Below are positions 1 to 10,327 of a DNA stretch of 64,000 nt, in pieces. Position numbers and translations under genes: made by a program. The DNA comes from Adineta ricciae (taxonomy: Eukaryota > Rotifera > Eurotatoria > Adinetida > Adinetidae). Below the pieces are notes generated by a model that was not told the origin of the DNA, did no database searches, and saw only the letters and a program-made list of their open reading frames with translations. The stretch's first letter is position 1. Each line of letters begins with the position of its first letter. The stretch covers positions 199,589 to 263,588 of the forward strand of contig CAJNOJ010000141.1 in the NCBI GenBank assembly GCA_905250025.1, in the 5' to 3' direction.

Positions 1-2419
1 TCCACGAAATTATTCCTTACATTTTTAATTACATTAATGCTAATTCTTCTTCTATATACATCACTAGTTGACAATACACAAACAATTTCTATTCCAGCAC
101 CTTCACTCGTTCAATATTCCCGAGCTTATTCCAAATATCAAGAAACATTAACATGCCCATGCACGAAAATCACCATCGGCTACTCGAAATTTCTTCAAAT
201 TGATTACAAACTTTATCAAGTATGTTCAAGTGTACTAGTCACCCAAGATTGGTTCAACTACCTAACAGCATATCATCTTACCGGTCAATTATATCTGTAC
301 GATTATCGATCAGTTATAAATAAAATCTTTCAAGGTTGGAGCACATTGTGTAATTTAACAACAGAAAGAATTTCGGATGACTTGGGTCAGTTTTATTCCA
401 CGCAATTCATCAGCTCATCATTGATATCCAATCAGACATTTCAAATCCAAGTGCAATCATTAATCCAGCAATTTCTTTGGCAAATAATTCAAGATTTTCT
501 TTTCTCAATTTCGTTAACTCGACAAACAAACTTTTTGCCGGTGTCCAAACCAACGCAAACTTCTCAACAACACCAGAACTTCGTTTAATTACGACACCGA
601 CGACATACAACAATTGTTCGTGCGACCTTTCACCAAAATGTACTCATCCAGCTCGAATCGACGATTTTCAAGGTAATGCAACATTATGGACCATTCCAGG
701 ATTCTACATTGGATGTTTTTTGATTGAATCTTTACTTCAATCCAATTTACAATGCTTCTTCAACCAATCCTGTATTGATCAGTTACAAGTTTACTTAGAT
801 ATATCATCAACAATGAATATCACTCAACTCAATCGATCTTTACTGAAAAACTTTCAAATGAATTCGATCGTCGAAGAATTAGTGAACAATCTGATGGTCG
901 AACAATGGAATTCATCGATTTCATTCGATAATTATTATTCGGAATGTCAACCTGCGCAATGCATCTACACAGACAAGATGAGAAACAGTGCGACTTACAT
1001 AGTCACAACGATCATTGGTCTGATCGGTGGATTAGTTATGGCATTGAAGTTGATCGTGCCACGAGTGGTCATGTTCTTCGGAAAGACTAGAAACAATGTT
1101 GAACGTAAGAAAAATTGAATGTCTAAACTAATGCGTAATTATACTTTCATAGGAATGGAAATGACCGAACGTATTCGAGTTAATCTAAAGAAATTCCGTG
1201 ATTATTTCAAAAATTTCAGTACCTTTCGTTCATTGAGTGAGGATGAAACGATGAAATTATTTCCACTCGTCTATTTCTCTTTCTCTTAATCTTATCTCTT
1301 GCCGTTCTTCTTCTCTACACATTGTTAATCGACACTACGCAAATCATTACAATTGAAAACCCAACATTAACTCAATATCTGCAACTCTATTCAGACCACT
1401 CGGATGCATTAAAATGTCCATGCACGAAAATCTCTGTCAACTACAAACAAATTCTATCGATTGAATATCAATTTCACGAAATATGTTCAAGTACATTCCT
1501 GAATCACGATTGGATCGTTCATATATCTCAGTGTGATGTCCAATACCGAATGTACTGTAATGACTTTCGTTGCAGTGGCCCGTACTATTTCCAAACCATG
1601 CTGAGTTACTGTCAAATGGTTAAGAAGACCATTTCCGATAGTTTAACACAATTTTATTCCAATCAGTATATAAGTTCATCGGTCATTGCATATAATGTCT
1701 TTGAAAGTCAAGTGAGCGAATTCATTGCACAGTTCATCTCCTCGACAACAAATAGCTTTCTCCTCTCGATATTAACCATACGAGGAACTACGTATTCGAA
1801 TGGTCTACTCGTCGGTCTCTTATACAATTTCTTGTTGGAAGTCGATACAATCACCAATCAAATCACATTACCATCGGAAACGTACGACGATTGTTACTGT
1901 GATCATACATCAACGTGCACGGCATCGTCGGACTTCTATCTTTCATTAACAGGAGTTCCATTATTGATCATTCCGGGATTTAAGAAAAGTTGCTTTATGA
2001 TCGATTCAGTATTAGGGTCGACTTTAGAATGTTTTTACAATCGAACATGTATTGATCAGATCAAAACATTTTATTCGGTGTCATCGGCAATGGATATGAT
2101 TCCATTGAATGCGAGTTCTCTTACTAGTTTCACAGTGAATTCAACGATGAAAGAAGTGACCGATGAATTAATGGTGAACCAATGGAAGAAAGAGATTTTG
2201 TATGCGAATTATTTCAATCAATGCGCTCCTTCGCAGTGTACTTATATTTATACGATCAAAAACACAGTTCTTTATATTATCACAACAATCATCGGCCTTA
2301 CTGGTGGTTTAATCACAGCTCTGCGATTTATCGTGCCGAAAGTTGTGAAATTCGTTCGAGGTCGTATTCAAAAGAGAAAAAACAGAGTTAGCACGATAAG
2401 AAACACCATTCGAACATAA
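1..2419 (+). pseudogene. Two-module CPC/CSS transmembrane protein, 5' partial, two frameshifts
   Basis: The gene enters the window already open and codes for two tandem copies of a module: a membrane span, a CPCTKI motif, a CSS..W motif, a mid-module CxC, a second Cys cluster and a C-terminal span (IIGL.GGL..AL). Module 1 covers about 1-1104. A 48-bp intron (1105-1152) joins it in frame to module 2, which ends at the TAA near 2419. The frame breaks twice, near 475 (after a TTT run) and near 1250 (after an AAA run); each is explained by loss of one base in a homopolymer. It may be a recent pseudogene or an intact gene with assembly errors. The family is not recognised by name; the topology (span, Cys-rich ectodomain, span) suggests a cell-surface protein. 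Intact relatives lie at 53015-56704. Confidence 0.7.
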
Positions 2420-2517
2420 AACCTTTCAGAACAAGACTGTTTCTGCTTTTCTCATTTAATCTAATAAAAATTCATTCTTCATCAGGAACTCCCGTCAACA
2501 TCGTATAGAATTTTTTA

Positions 2518-4127
2518 TTAAACAACATCGACATAAAACTCATTCGAACCTGAACCGGCATGTTTTTGCCAAAATGAGATCGTATACGTATGACCGATTA
2601 TTGCCGTAAAGGATTGACCAAGAAAATAAATGCCCAAACCAGTACTTTCGCAAGAAACTTGAACACAACTACCAGTGGATGAGACACAAAAAATACTAGG
2701 CGCTTTCTCTGCTGGATCGCCATTCGAATTAATAGTTGTCGTACAGGTATTCGCGCACCATTGGTTCCAACCAGCTAAGAATGAAATCGCATCTTCAAAA
2801 CTAGGATTGGTGAGCAATTCAACAGATGGCGCTGCAGTGTCAACAACCGATACGCTATCCAAATAGTGATTGTTACTGCTTGAAGTTTCCAGGCCAAACA
2901 AAAGGATAGGATCGGTGTAGTTTGTTGCTGTGTAACTTAAAGTCGATTTAGTCCATGTAGATGGAGTCGGTCCAAATTGTTGCATTAGTTTTCCGTAACC
3001 AAAGCCAGAACTTGCACAGTCTGGTGCTAGAAAGAATTTCATTACTAGAGAGATTATTGGAGAAAGTAAAGATCTTTACGTACTTGTTACTGGTCTCGTT
3101 ACCACTGTTGTTGTCTGTGCTATAATATAATGTAATGAGAAAAGCGTGCCAGTTGCTCAATGAAACGTACTTGAAGTTGTTCGAGATGTTGTCGATGTTG
3201 TCTCTGCAGAAAAAAAGCTTCTCTCGTTGATTGTATATCTTTATTCACTTGTGTGACAACTTACGTGATGTTGATGTGGTACGAGATGTGGTGGTCGAAC
3301 TTGTTGTACTAGTTGTTGTTACCGAAGTCGAGCTAGTGCTTGATGTTGAACTTGTAGTTTGAGTCGAGCTAGTTGACGTAGTGGCTACAGAAAATGAATA
3401 CTTTATTTGTATGACAGAAGTAACTCGTTACTGACTTGCTGATGTTGTTGATGAAGACGATGTTGTTGTTCGGGTCGTGGTGGTTGTCGTCGTTGTTGTT
3501 GTTGTTGTTGTATTTTCTATCATAAAAAGATAGTTGTATTGTTTTACACAGGTATAGAACAGAATACAAACGCATTTTAAGAACAATTATAAGTGCGGCA
3601 AGTCCAGCTAATGCGAGAGCTAGAATAAGGCACAAGCACAGCAATGGGCAAGGATGGCCCCAACAGCATTTTTTTCTAAATAATAAAGACGTACAATCAT
3701 AGGAAAAGCATTAAATCGCAAACTTCTTTTGTTTTCTTTTGGATTTTTTATTCGCATTTGTCCATTCTGTATCAAAGTTATCATCCGAAGTATTGTCTAA
3801 TTCGTTGCTTATTTGACTCACTGTCAAAATCCGAGGATTGATTTGTTTAGTACATTTTAAAGATTGATTATTTATAACACTCCAACATTTTGTGTCAAAT
3901 CGTTTAGGTTCAGATTGGACACGATGGGTTTTTGGTGCAGATTCAGATTTAGTTTCACTATCGCATCGCATCGAGAGTTCGTACGATAGAGGAGATGGAG
4001 GATTACTTTGATGTTTGATAAACACGTGACGTAATCCTCTTGAATGTTGAACAGGAACGCTTGTCACCCGTTTAAACGAGTTGAGTTCACTTCTGCTCAC
4101 ATGACGAACGGAGTATCGATCCATCAT
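2518..4127 (-). CDS. Type II membrane protein with Thr/Ser-rich stalk and C-terminal beta-sandwich-like domain (H1)
   Basis: Seven exons join in frame to 434 residues: 3724-4127, 3572-3675, 3436-3516, 3265-3384, 3171-3203, 3084-3119 and 2518-3044. The last acceptor could instead be at 3026, also in frame. The N-terminal ~135 residues are basic, Ser-rich and presumably cytosolic. Exon 2 encodes a membrane span after a CCW motif. Exons 3-6 encode an almost pure Thr/Ser mucin-like stalk. The last exon encodes about 170 residues with paired cysteines (WCANTC, SCES) and ends in a strand-rich segment, resembling galactose-binding-like domains common in rotifer surface proteins. The domain assignment is by general resemblance only. 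Introns are 34-61 bp; two donors read GTTTG. The H2 allele is at 15302-16907. A cell-surface or glycocalyx role is inferred. Confidence 0.75.
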
Positions 4128-4401
4128 TGATTATGTTCGACTGAATTCAGCATATATGCGAGTATTATTTATTAATCGCGAAAGAATAACCGAGAAAAAA
4201 GGTTTCTTCATTGTGAAAGTTGTGTCAGTACAAAATCTGCTCTATTTCTTTTATTTATTTTATACGAAATTAAAAAAACCAGTGTGTCCTTTCATTATTT
4301 TGAAGTTATAAAGAAACCGTGGAAATGTTTAGTGTATTACCAATAAATTAGAAAAAAATCATTTTTTAAGGAAGGGCGTATTAGCCACATGTTCATAGTT
4401 T

Positions 4402-5418
4402 TCATGTATGTGCTGTAGTGGCCACTCGTCGTTGTGTTCGCATTGAAAACAGACGTTGGAGACTTGTTTTCTTACGTAATTCTGATATTGACGCAAGATT
4501 TACAAAGGGAAAGATGAGAATAAGTAAATAACCCAAGAAATCAAATGTGAGTTGCACGTCACCACCACTTTGTTCTAATACACCGCATAGATGAACAAAA
4601 ATAAGAAAATTAAGGGGAATGTTAACAATAAGATACAGAACAGAAATCGGAACTAATTGAATAATTAATTTACGCTGTTTTCGCCACTGGATCGGCTGAT
4701 TAAGACGACGTTTCTGTCGATAAACTCGAAGAACTAATGCCACAACGAACAAACTAATTAATACCGTTGGAAATATATTATTAACACACGAATCCCATTT
4801 ACCAAGAATAGGATCATGTAAATAACACGGAAAGTTATTGCATACAGGTAGAGTATAGTTATAACGGTTCTGACAAGGTGGAAAGAAGATAACCATAACA
4901 TAGAAGATATAGATGTAACATAAGAGAATGATTAATGGAAGGTAGTGCAGGAGAAAACGTCTTTTCCTTGTTGAGACCCATTGGTCGCGAAAGACGAGAA
5001 TATGACGTTCGAAAGCACTCCATGCCATGATGATGGTGATTCCATTGTAAAAACCGATGTCAACTATCCACCAACAACGACATAAAATCGAATTTGATGG
5101 TTTGACACGACCTGAATTGGCGATAAAATCCAGATTTAATGGAATATCAATCAATTGAATCGTTGATCCAAAAAGAAGCAAAATAATTGTACTGTGATTA
5201 TTTAATTGCCATCTAAGATTTCGATCGATAAGAAGATGATAAAGTATGAAAAAAGTACAAATAATCGATGGAATGTCTAATAATAGGAGAAGCCAAAAAC
5301 GAATGGGACGAGGTATTGCAACTTCATCAGTGTCAAACGAGGCAGTGGCTGCGGCGAAATCATCAGTGCCTACCATTTTTTCCAATTGAATCATACGTAA
5401 ATGACGAGAGAATTTCAA
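4402..5418 (-). CDS. Seven-transmembrane receptor, rhodopsin-like orphan (H1)
   Basis: Single-exon ORF of 338 residues with seven hydrophobic segments at roughly 40-64, 75-96, 112-135, 155-178, 208-232, 248-275 and 292-312. A Cys begins TM3 (ILCRCWW) and Cys residues lie in the second extracellular loop, as in class A receptors. AFERH follows TM3 where the DRY motif normally sits. The C-tail is short and basic. This matches the large orphan peptide-receptor-like families of bdelloids; the ligand cannot be told from sequence. It lies 274 bp downstream of the type II membrane gene on the same strand. The H2 allele at 17172-18197 is nearly identical but runs three codons longer because the stop is shifted. 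Confidence 0.85.
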   Translation of the reverse strand: MKFSRHLRMIQLEKMVGTDDFAAATASFDTDEVAIPRPIRFWLLLLLDIPSIICTFFILYHLLIDRNLRWQLNNHSTIILLLFGSTIQLIDIPLNLDFIANSGRVKPSNSILCRCWWIVDIGFYNGITIIMAWSAFERHILVFRDQWVSTRKRRFLLHYLPLIILLCYIYIFYVMVIFFPPCQNRYNYTLPVCNNFPCYLHDPILGKWDSCVNNIFPTVLISLFVVALVLRVYRQKRRLNQPIQWRKQRKLIIQLVPISVLYLIVNIPLNFLIFVHLCGVLEQSGGDVQLTFDFLGYLLILIFPFVNLASISELRKKTSLQRLFSMRTQRRVATTAHT

Positions 5419-6470
5419 ATGAAAATTCTGGCAAACTAGAATACGATGTGAAAATCAACTAAATATAGCGTGAAAACAGGAAGTCAAAAGTCTGTTCATT
5501 AGTGTTAATCACATTTTAGTAGATTCTCTTTAAAAGGACATGAAGAACTGGAATATTATGAAGGAGATATTTTGCGTTCTTCTGTTTTCTTCTATCCAAA
5601 CATTACTCTCATTGTCAGTAGTATATTTTTGGATCGACCATTATATTAATCTCAGCAAGCTTTTTCTCTTACAAATACAATGCTTCACACTACATAGTAA
5701 TGGCTGCTAAAAAGATCTCAAGGTGTTTGATAGTATTAAAGAAGCATACCTAGAAGACAACTAATGTTAATGAGAGTTGTCATCAGCGATGAAAACTTCG
5801 CAGTTCATATATCAAAATTCACTTTCAGCCAGATGTCATATTCGTGAACATAATCCAACAAAGTCGTCAGCAGGCATATTGAAAACAGTCAAGTTTGAAA
5901 ATTCGAATTTTCCTCGTGCATACTCAAACACTATCACAACGATGAACAAAATCACACGGAAAGTATAAATTATTCGATTGCACCAGCAGTTGTTGCGCGT
6001 CATTTCACAAATGAATACAATTATATGCGGTACAAGGAATCAACATGCCAAAGACACATTGGAGAATAGACTTAAAAGTATAGTTATAACTTGTAGAGCA
6101 TCGAATTGATGATGACACATGTATGTTTCTTCTTCCAGTTGACAGGAGACAAAGAACATTCCATAGGAAATATTGGTTACTCACGATTTGATAAATATAT
6201 TGTCAACCAATGTCTATAATGTGCTAATTATGGAAAATCATGTGAGCTGAGCATCAAACATAACATTGGTATCGGTTTCATCAGCTCATCATTCTAAATC
6301 TTTAGGCCAGGATATATACAATGCCTCGCGAGTTTCTTTAATACATGTCATCGAAGAGAAACTCGAAATGGAAAATGTGGAATTAGATTCTTGGACATCC
6401 AGCAGAAATTTCCATTGTTATGCAAATAAATCGAACAAGGCATTAACTTGAATAATCGAACAAAAGAGAT
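5419..6470 (-). other. No intact gene; 7TM-like minus-strand remnants
   Basis: No complete gene is visible. On the minus strand, 5836-6003 codes a short hydrophobic ORF of 55 residues (a span followed by EYARGK), and just upstream a degraded stretch around 6010-6150 reads like an extracellular loop plus a span. These are consistent with an eroded 7TM gene. The same pieces occur in H2 at about 18300-18980 with additional stops, so the erosion is shared or ongoing. Function is not assignable. Confidence 0.35.
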
Positions 6471-6854
6471 CTAAAATTCGAACGAACTTTGTGGTATGTT
6501 CAATTTCATTTGATCCAATGTCGTATTTATTTCATGATCAAATTGTTTGTCAGATATTAAGTTGTACGCTAACTTAATTGAAGCAAGAAATGTCTGAATA
6601 TCATGAGAAATGGTTTCCTGTACTAATTGACAAAGCTTTCCAATTTCGTCGACGAACACAGAGTTCCATGATCCAAAATCAGCTTCATTTCTATAGAATC
6701 TGTCTGGATCGTCTAGTTTACCCATAGTGAAAATTAGCTGGAGCACATCTGTAGAGCATATTTGATAGAACGCTCTGACATCGCACAAATATAAATGTTC
6801 ATAGTCTGTAATCAACGGTTTTACATAGATCTTAGTAATATGTCGACCATTCAT
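6471..6854 (-). pseudogene. CPC/CSS-family fragment, N-terminal part (H1)
   Basis: The translated fragment retains the order of the family's N-terminal half: a Y..Y segment, QICSTDVLQLIF in the CSS..W position, a DF...F region and KLCQLVQETI matching the FC.LSK.TI segment of intact members. The second half of the module and the membrane spans are missing. A homologous, further damaged copy lies in H2 at about 19220-19606. Confidence 0.55.
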
Positions 6855-7184
6855 AGATAAGAAAAAACATCATTCGTCATCGAAAAAGAAATAACGAATG
6901 AAATGACATAGATGTAAGTTGGTGATTTGTTTCTTCATTTATTTAGGAATTTGTTTTATACGAATGGTACGAGCAAGCCGTTCTAAAACGAAACAATACA
7001 TCTAGTATAATCAAAGAACAATGAATTATATTTCTCCTTGTTGAAAATTACGTGCATTTTTGTGTTTTTTTGATTGTCAATGGAATAGAAAATAAGTTTC
7101 TTCACCGATGTCATATTCAGTTGAAGACCCACTATCAATAAGTTTGTCAGTTCATTAAATATTCTTCATGTATGTCGAATTTTA

Positions 7185-7653
7185 CCACCAGTCGATGGGT
7201 ATACAGTCAATATTGACATCATTGATACCTACTTGGCCGCTCTCTTCGATTTTAACTTGAATATTCTTATTTACACCCGTTAAAATGCCGCTAACAGTGT
7301 TGTCAGTATCATGACGTAGTTTTGCAACAAATGACTCAACTATATATTGAACTTGTTGTTGGAGAAGTACTTGAGATGGTAGATATTCGTTGATTATTCA
7401 GTGGAATTGAAGACTCGTTGCGCATCGGGGATGTTGCTTGCGACTATAACGAGCAAAACATGGTCAGGAATTGAAAATAAGTTGCACCGTAGGTATGAAC
7501 ATCGAGTGAAAACGCGGTTTTTATCCAACTAGACACGTCGTTTAGATCGAATAATGCTAGGTAATCCAACCATGCTGAAGATACCAACCTGCTCGAATAG
7601 ATCTGATGTAGGACGAATGTATCATTGAGAAATGTACCATACTGAACAAACAT
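7185..7653 (-). pseudogene. CPC/CSS-family fragment, N-terminal and central part (H1)
   Basis: Reading leftwards from 7653 the minus strand codes YGTFLNDTFVLHQIYSSRL and AWLDYL, matching the F.....HQVCSS.LVS..WI pattern of intact members, then FQFLTMFC. After a frame break a second open stretch (about 7375-7185) continues with a QQQVQYIVESF segment ending WW*. The C-terminal module half is absent. The corresponding H2 region (about 20048-20377) has lost part of the middle. Confidence 0.55.
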
Positions 7654-7867
7654 TCATGGACAAGGAATCATGTAGCTTTTCGTATGTTTATCGAGAGGGT
7701 TGGATAAGAATATATAAACGTCAGCAGTGGTTGAACACATGATTAGTATGAGGATCATAGGCATCGTGTTAAAGTCAATCCGGGCTGATTTGCTGGGGAA
7801 GACTCAGAGTGATTATCTGAGCTTACTTAAATGTCGACGAAGGCTTTTTGTTCTCTTTATCAACGTT

Positions 7868-8990
7868 TTATCCTCTTTGGTGCGCTTGGAAAAAAAGAAG
7901 ATTAACAACGAAAGATACAAGTCTTTTCAGGACGAATACATTGAGACAGAACATGCCGATCATATTCGTAATAGTATAGATCAGTGAGAAATATTTCGTA
8001 TAAGTGTAAACGCAACGAGTTGGTCGGCATTGCTGATGAAGGGCTGTGAATGCAACCGTTATGTTCAAATGATCAATCATAATGTTGTCGATCAGCATTT
8101 GTACAGTTGATAATAATTCGATTCCGGCGCTCGAGCGTTGATGCATTTGTGAAAATCAGGTTGAGCTATGATACTATTCCAATGTTGAATGTAATACAAC
8201 ATCGATCATGTCACAATTCGTGATCATGCCAGAAATTGATCATAATCAAATGCGGACAATCGTGCAGACTTAAACACGAACAATTCTCGTACGTTGTTGG
8301 TATCATCTGAGGACTGTGACTAGATTGACAATCATTCAATAGGTAGCCCAAATAGGAATTTGTTGTTAAACCGGATACGAATTGACTTTCGATGGTTGTT
8401 CTTTGAAAGGCGAATAAATCACGTTTGAGAACAGTCTTAAACAAAGAAATCGCATTGTCAAGTGCTATTTAAGCTTAGGTTTCGATGACAAGGTCGCTAA
8501 GTACGATTGGACTGAAAATATGCGACAATCTAAAGTTGATCACAACATGAATCCATGTCTGATTACTTATATGACAGAAATCAGCTATGATTTGCCAACA
8601 ATAAACAAAGCAATATCGAATATTGTATTGCACCAGAAACGCTTCGTTTCTGTCCTGCTATATTATCGAATCGATCCAAGCTTGTTAAACAAAACTACGG
8701 AAGCAAACTTGGTGGAATTCTACATCAGCATGCGCAAATGTTGCGTAAGCAATACCAATTTTCGATCATGGACATTAGATTGTTGTCGACTATTTTAGTA
8801 TTCAATCGTTAAATTCCGGATTTGTTCGAAAATTGATTGAGTATGCAAAGCTGCAATCAAATTGATGAGAATATACAGCATGGCGTAGAGACGTATCGCA
8901 TATCGTTATTGACGGATGGTTCCATCGTCGGTGGCATCCGCCCCGAAAAGATTCCATTTGCATAAGGATTTCTTTCATATGTTGTTTCTC
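7868..8990 (-). pseudogene. CPC/CSS-family pseudogene, near full-length module (H1)
   Basis: All parts of one module can be traced on the minus strand, but in several frames with stops. A first membrane span (RYAIRLYAMLYILINLI) lies near 8960-8830, FHQVC.RSFV.QAWI near 8720-8670, the YENCSCLSLHDC cluster near 8300, and the C-terminal DHLNITVAFTAL, CRPTRCVYTY and second span at 8146-7868. With the two shorter fragments downstream this forms a decayed tandem array. H2 carries the same array at about 19220-21650. Confidence 0.6.
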
Positions 8991-9262
8991 ATTTTAAAAA
9001 TATGACTTGTGAGAGAAGCGATGGAAAACTGCTGCTGATCACGAATGACAGATGATTGATAAAGCAAAAATAAGGAGCAGATTAATTACTTCCAACAGAA
9101 CTTTTTTCTCTACGCAATAGTTCAATCTACCAGCTGGCGTAGTTTATTTTCTACGCAGTTGATCGAGGAGCATATTTCATTCTAATGTGAGTACAAACGT
9201 CAATACTGTTTACAGTTTGAAAACAAATGGTTTGTATTTTTTATTTAATAAAGTTGATTTGA

Positions 9263-9865
9263 TCAAACGGATAAAAGCATTTCTACATCGGACTCATCAT
9301 CTTTGTTCGATGATCTATCAATGACAAGTAGATATTGTTCATGCCAATTATTTGTCGGAGGTTCTTTACGCAGCGTAATACTGAGCACGCCGAAGAAAAG
9401 CAGAATGAGAAAGATTGTTGCAATGAAGAATACAATCAATGCAGCATTGTTGCTTGGCTTTGACCAAAGTAGTTTTTCTTTTGATTTTGAAGTAAGGCCA
9501 TAACATGGGTAAACTCGATTCGCCTGAAAAAAAAACGTTATCTACAGTAAAATATCGTTTGTATACAAATTGAACAGTACCGCATATTGTTCTTTTGCTT
9601 TTTGACTTGCAAGATATTCCGAATGTTCGGTTAAAATATCCATAATCGTTGCATTCCTGTTAACATTATCTACCACTGTTACATGCCATGTACATTTGTA
9701 ACCTCTCGTCTGAGGTTGAATCGAGATCGCATCAACTCGACATTTCAATCCAACATAACCTTTCGATTTATCGTATTCATTCCAAGCACATAGATACAGA
9801 CCGATTGTAAATAAGCAAAGAGTCAAAAAACCGATCACATCACATAACTTGGCTTTGTGAGCCAT
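9263..9865 (-). CDS. Two-span membrane protein of unknown family (H1)
   Basis: Two exons, 9581-9865 and 9263-9523, separated by a 57-bp GT-AG intron, give 181 residues. Residues ~8-28 form the first span (IGFLTLCLFTIGLYLCAW) and ~127-150 the second (LIVFFIATIFLILLFFGVL). Between them is a ~95-residue loop with conserved Cys (KCRV..., YKCTW, YPCYG) and an N-glycosylation-type NAT. The C-tail is acidic. The topology resembles auxiliary channel subunits with two spans and a Cys-stabilised loop, but no family-specific motif is seen, so no function is assigned. The H2 allele (21922-22524) has the same exon sizes, which supports the model. The gene is divergent from the dehydrogenase gene at 10328 across about 460 bp. 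Confidence 0.75.
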
Positions 9866-10327
9866 TATGTTTTGTTTAATGTGAAAAAAAACAACCGATT
9901 GATTGTGTGTGTCTCACTATCCACCTGATAAATATACGTATGATGGTAGAGAATGCGTTTATTTTATGTTTGTTTTTCTCGTATCTATAAAAATCAAATA
10001 CAATTATTAGTAGATGAAAGAAGTATGAAATAGCTCGAAGATGGAGCGACCTATTTATGAATTTAAAAGTTGTCTTTCTGCGAAAAGATGATTCCATTCC
10101 TCGAAAACGACAAGAACAGTTTAAACATCAACGTTTTGCTTTTCGTGATGATTACTTTCACATAAAAACAAGGGTATTCGTTTGATCAAGCAAATGTCCA
10201 CGCTCGCATGATTGATCTGCATTATATATATTTTTTTGCGTTCTCTTTCGTCTCTCAAGTAATCGTACAGGTTTGTTTTTCTTTCTCTGATTGTGTTGTA
10301 ATTTATTTCGAAATCGACACAGGAGAA
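9866..10327. promoter_or_regulatory. Divergent intergenic region, putative shared promoter
   Basis: About 460 bp separate the starts of the minus-strand two-span gene and the plus-strand dehydrogenase gene. It is AT-rich with no coding signal on either strand. It probably contains both promoters; no specific element can be named. The H2 counterpart is 22525-22987. Confidence 0.35.

Noticed and set aside
8520-8798. Plus-strand ORF with an apparently good start
   Set aside because: The minus strand carries family motifs (HQVC, AWI) of the decayed membrane module, and the H2 copy does not keep the plus-strand frame.
9303-9503. Plus-strand ORF kept open in both haplotypes
   Set aside because: It is the antisense of exon 2 of the two-span gene, which explains the conservation.
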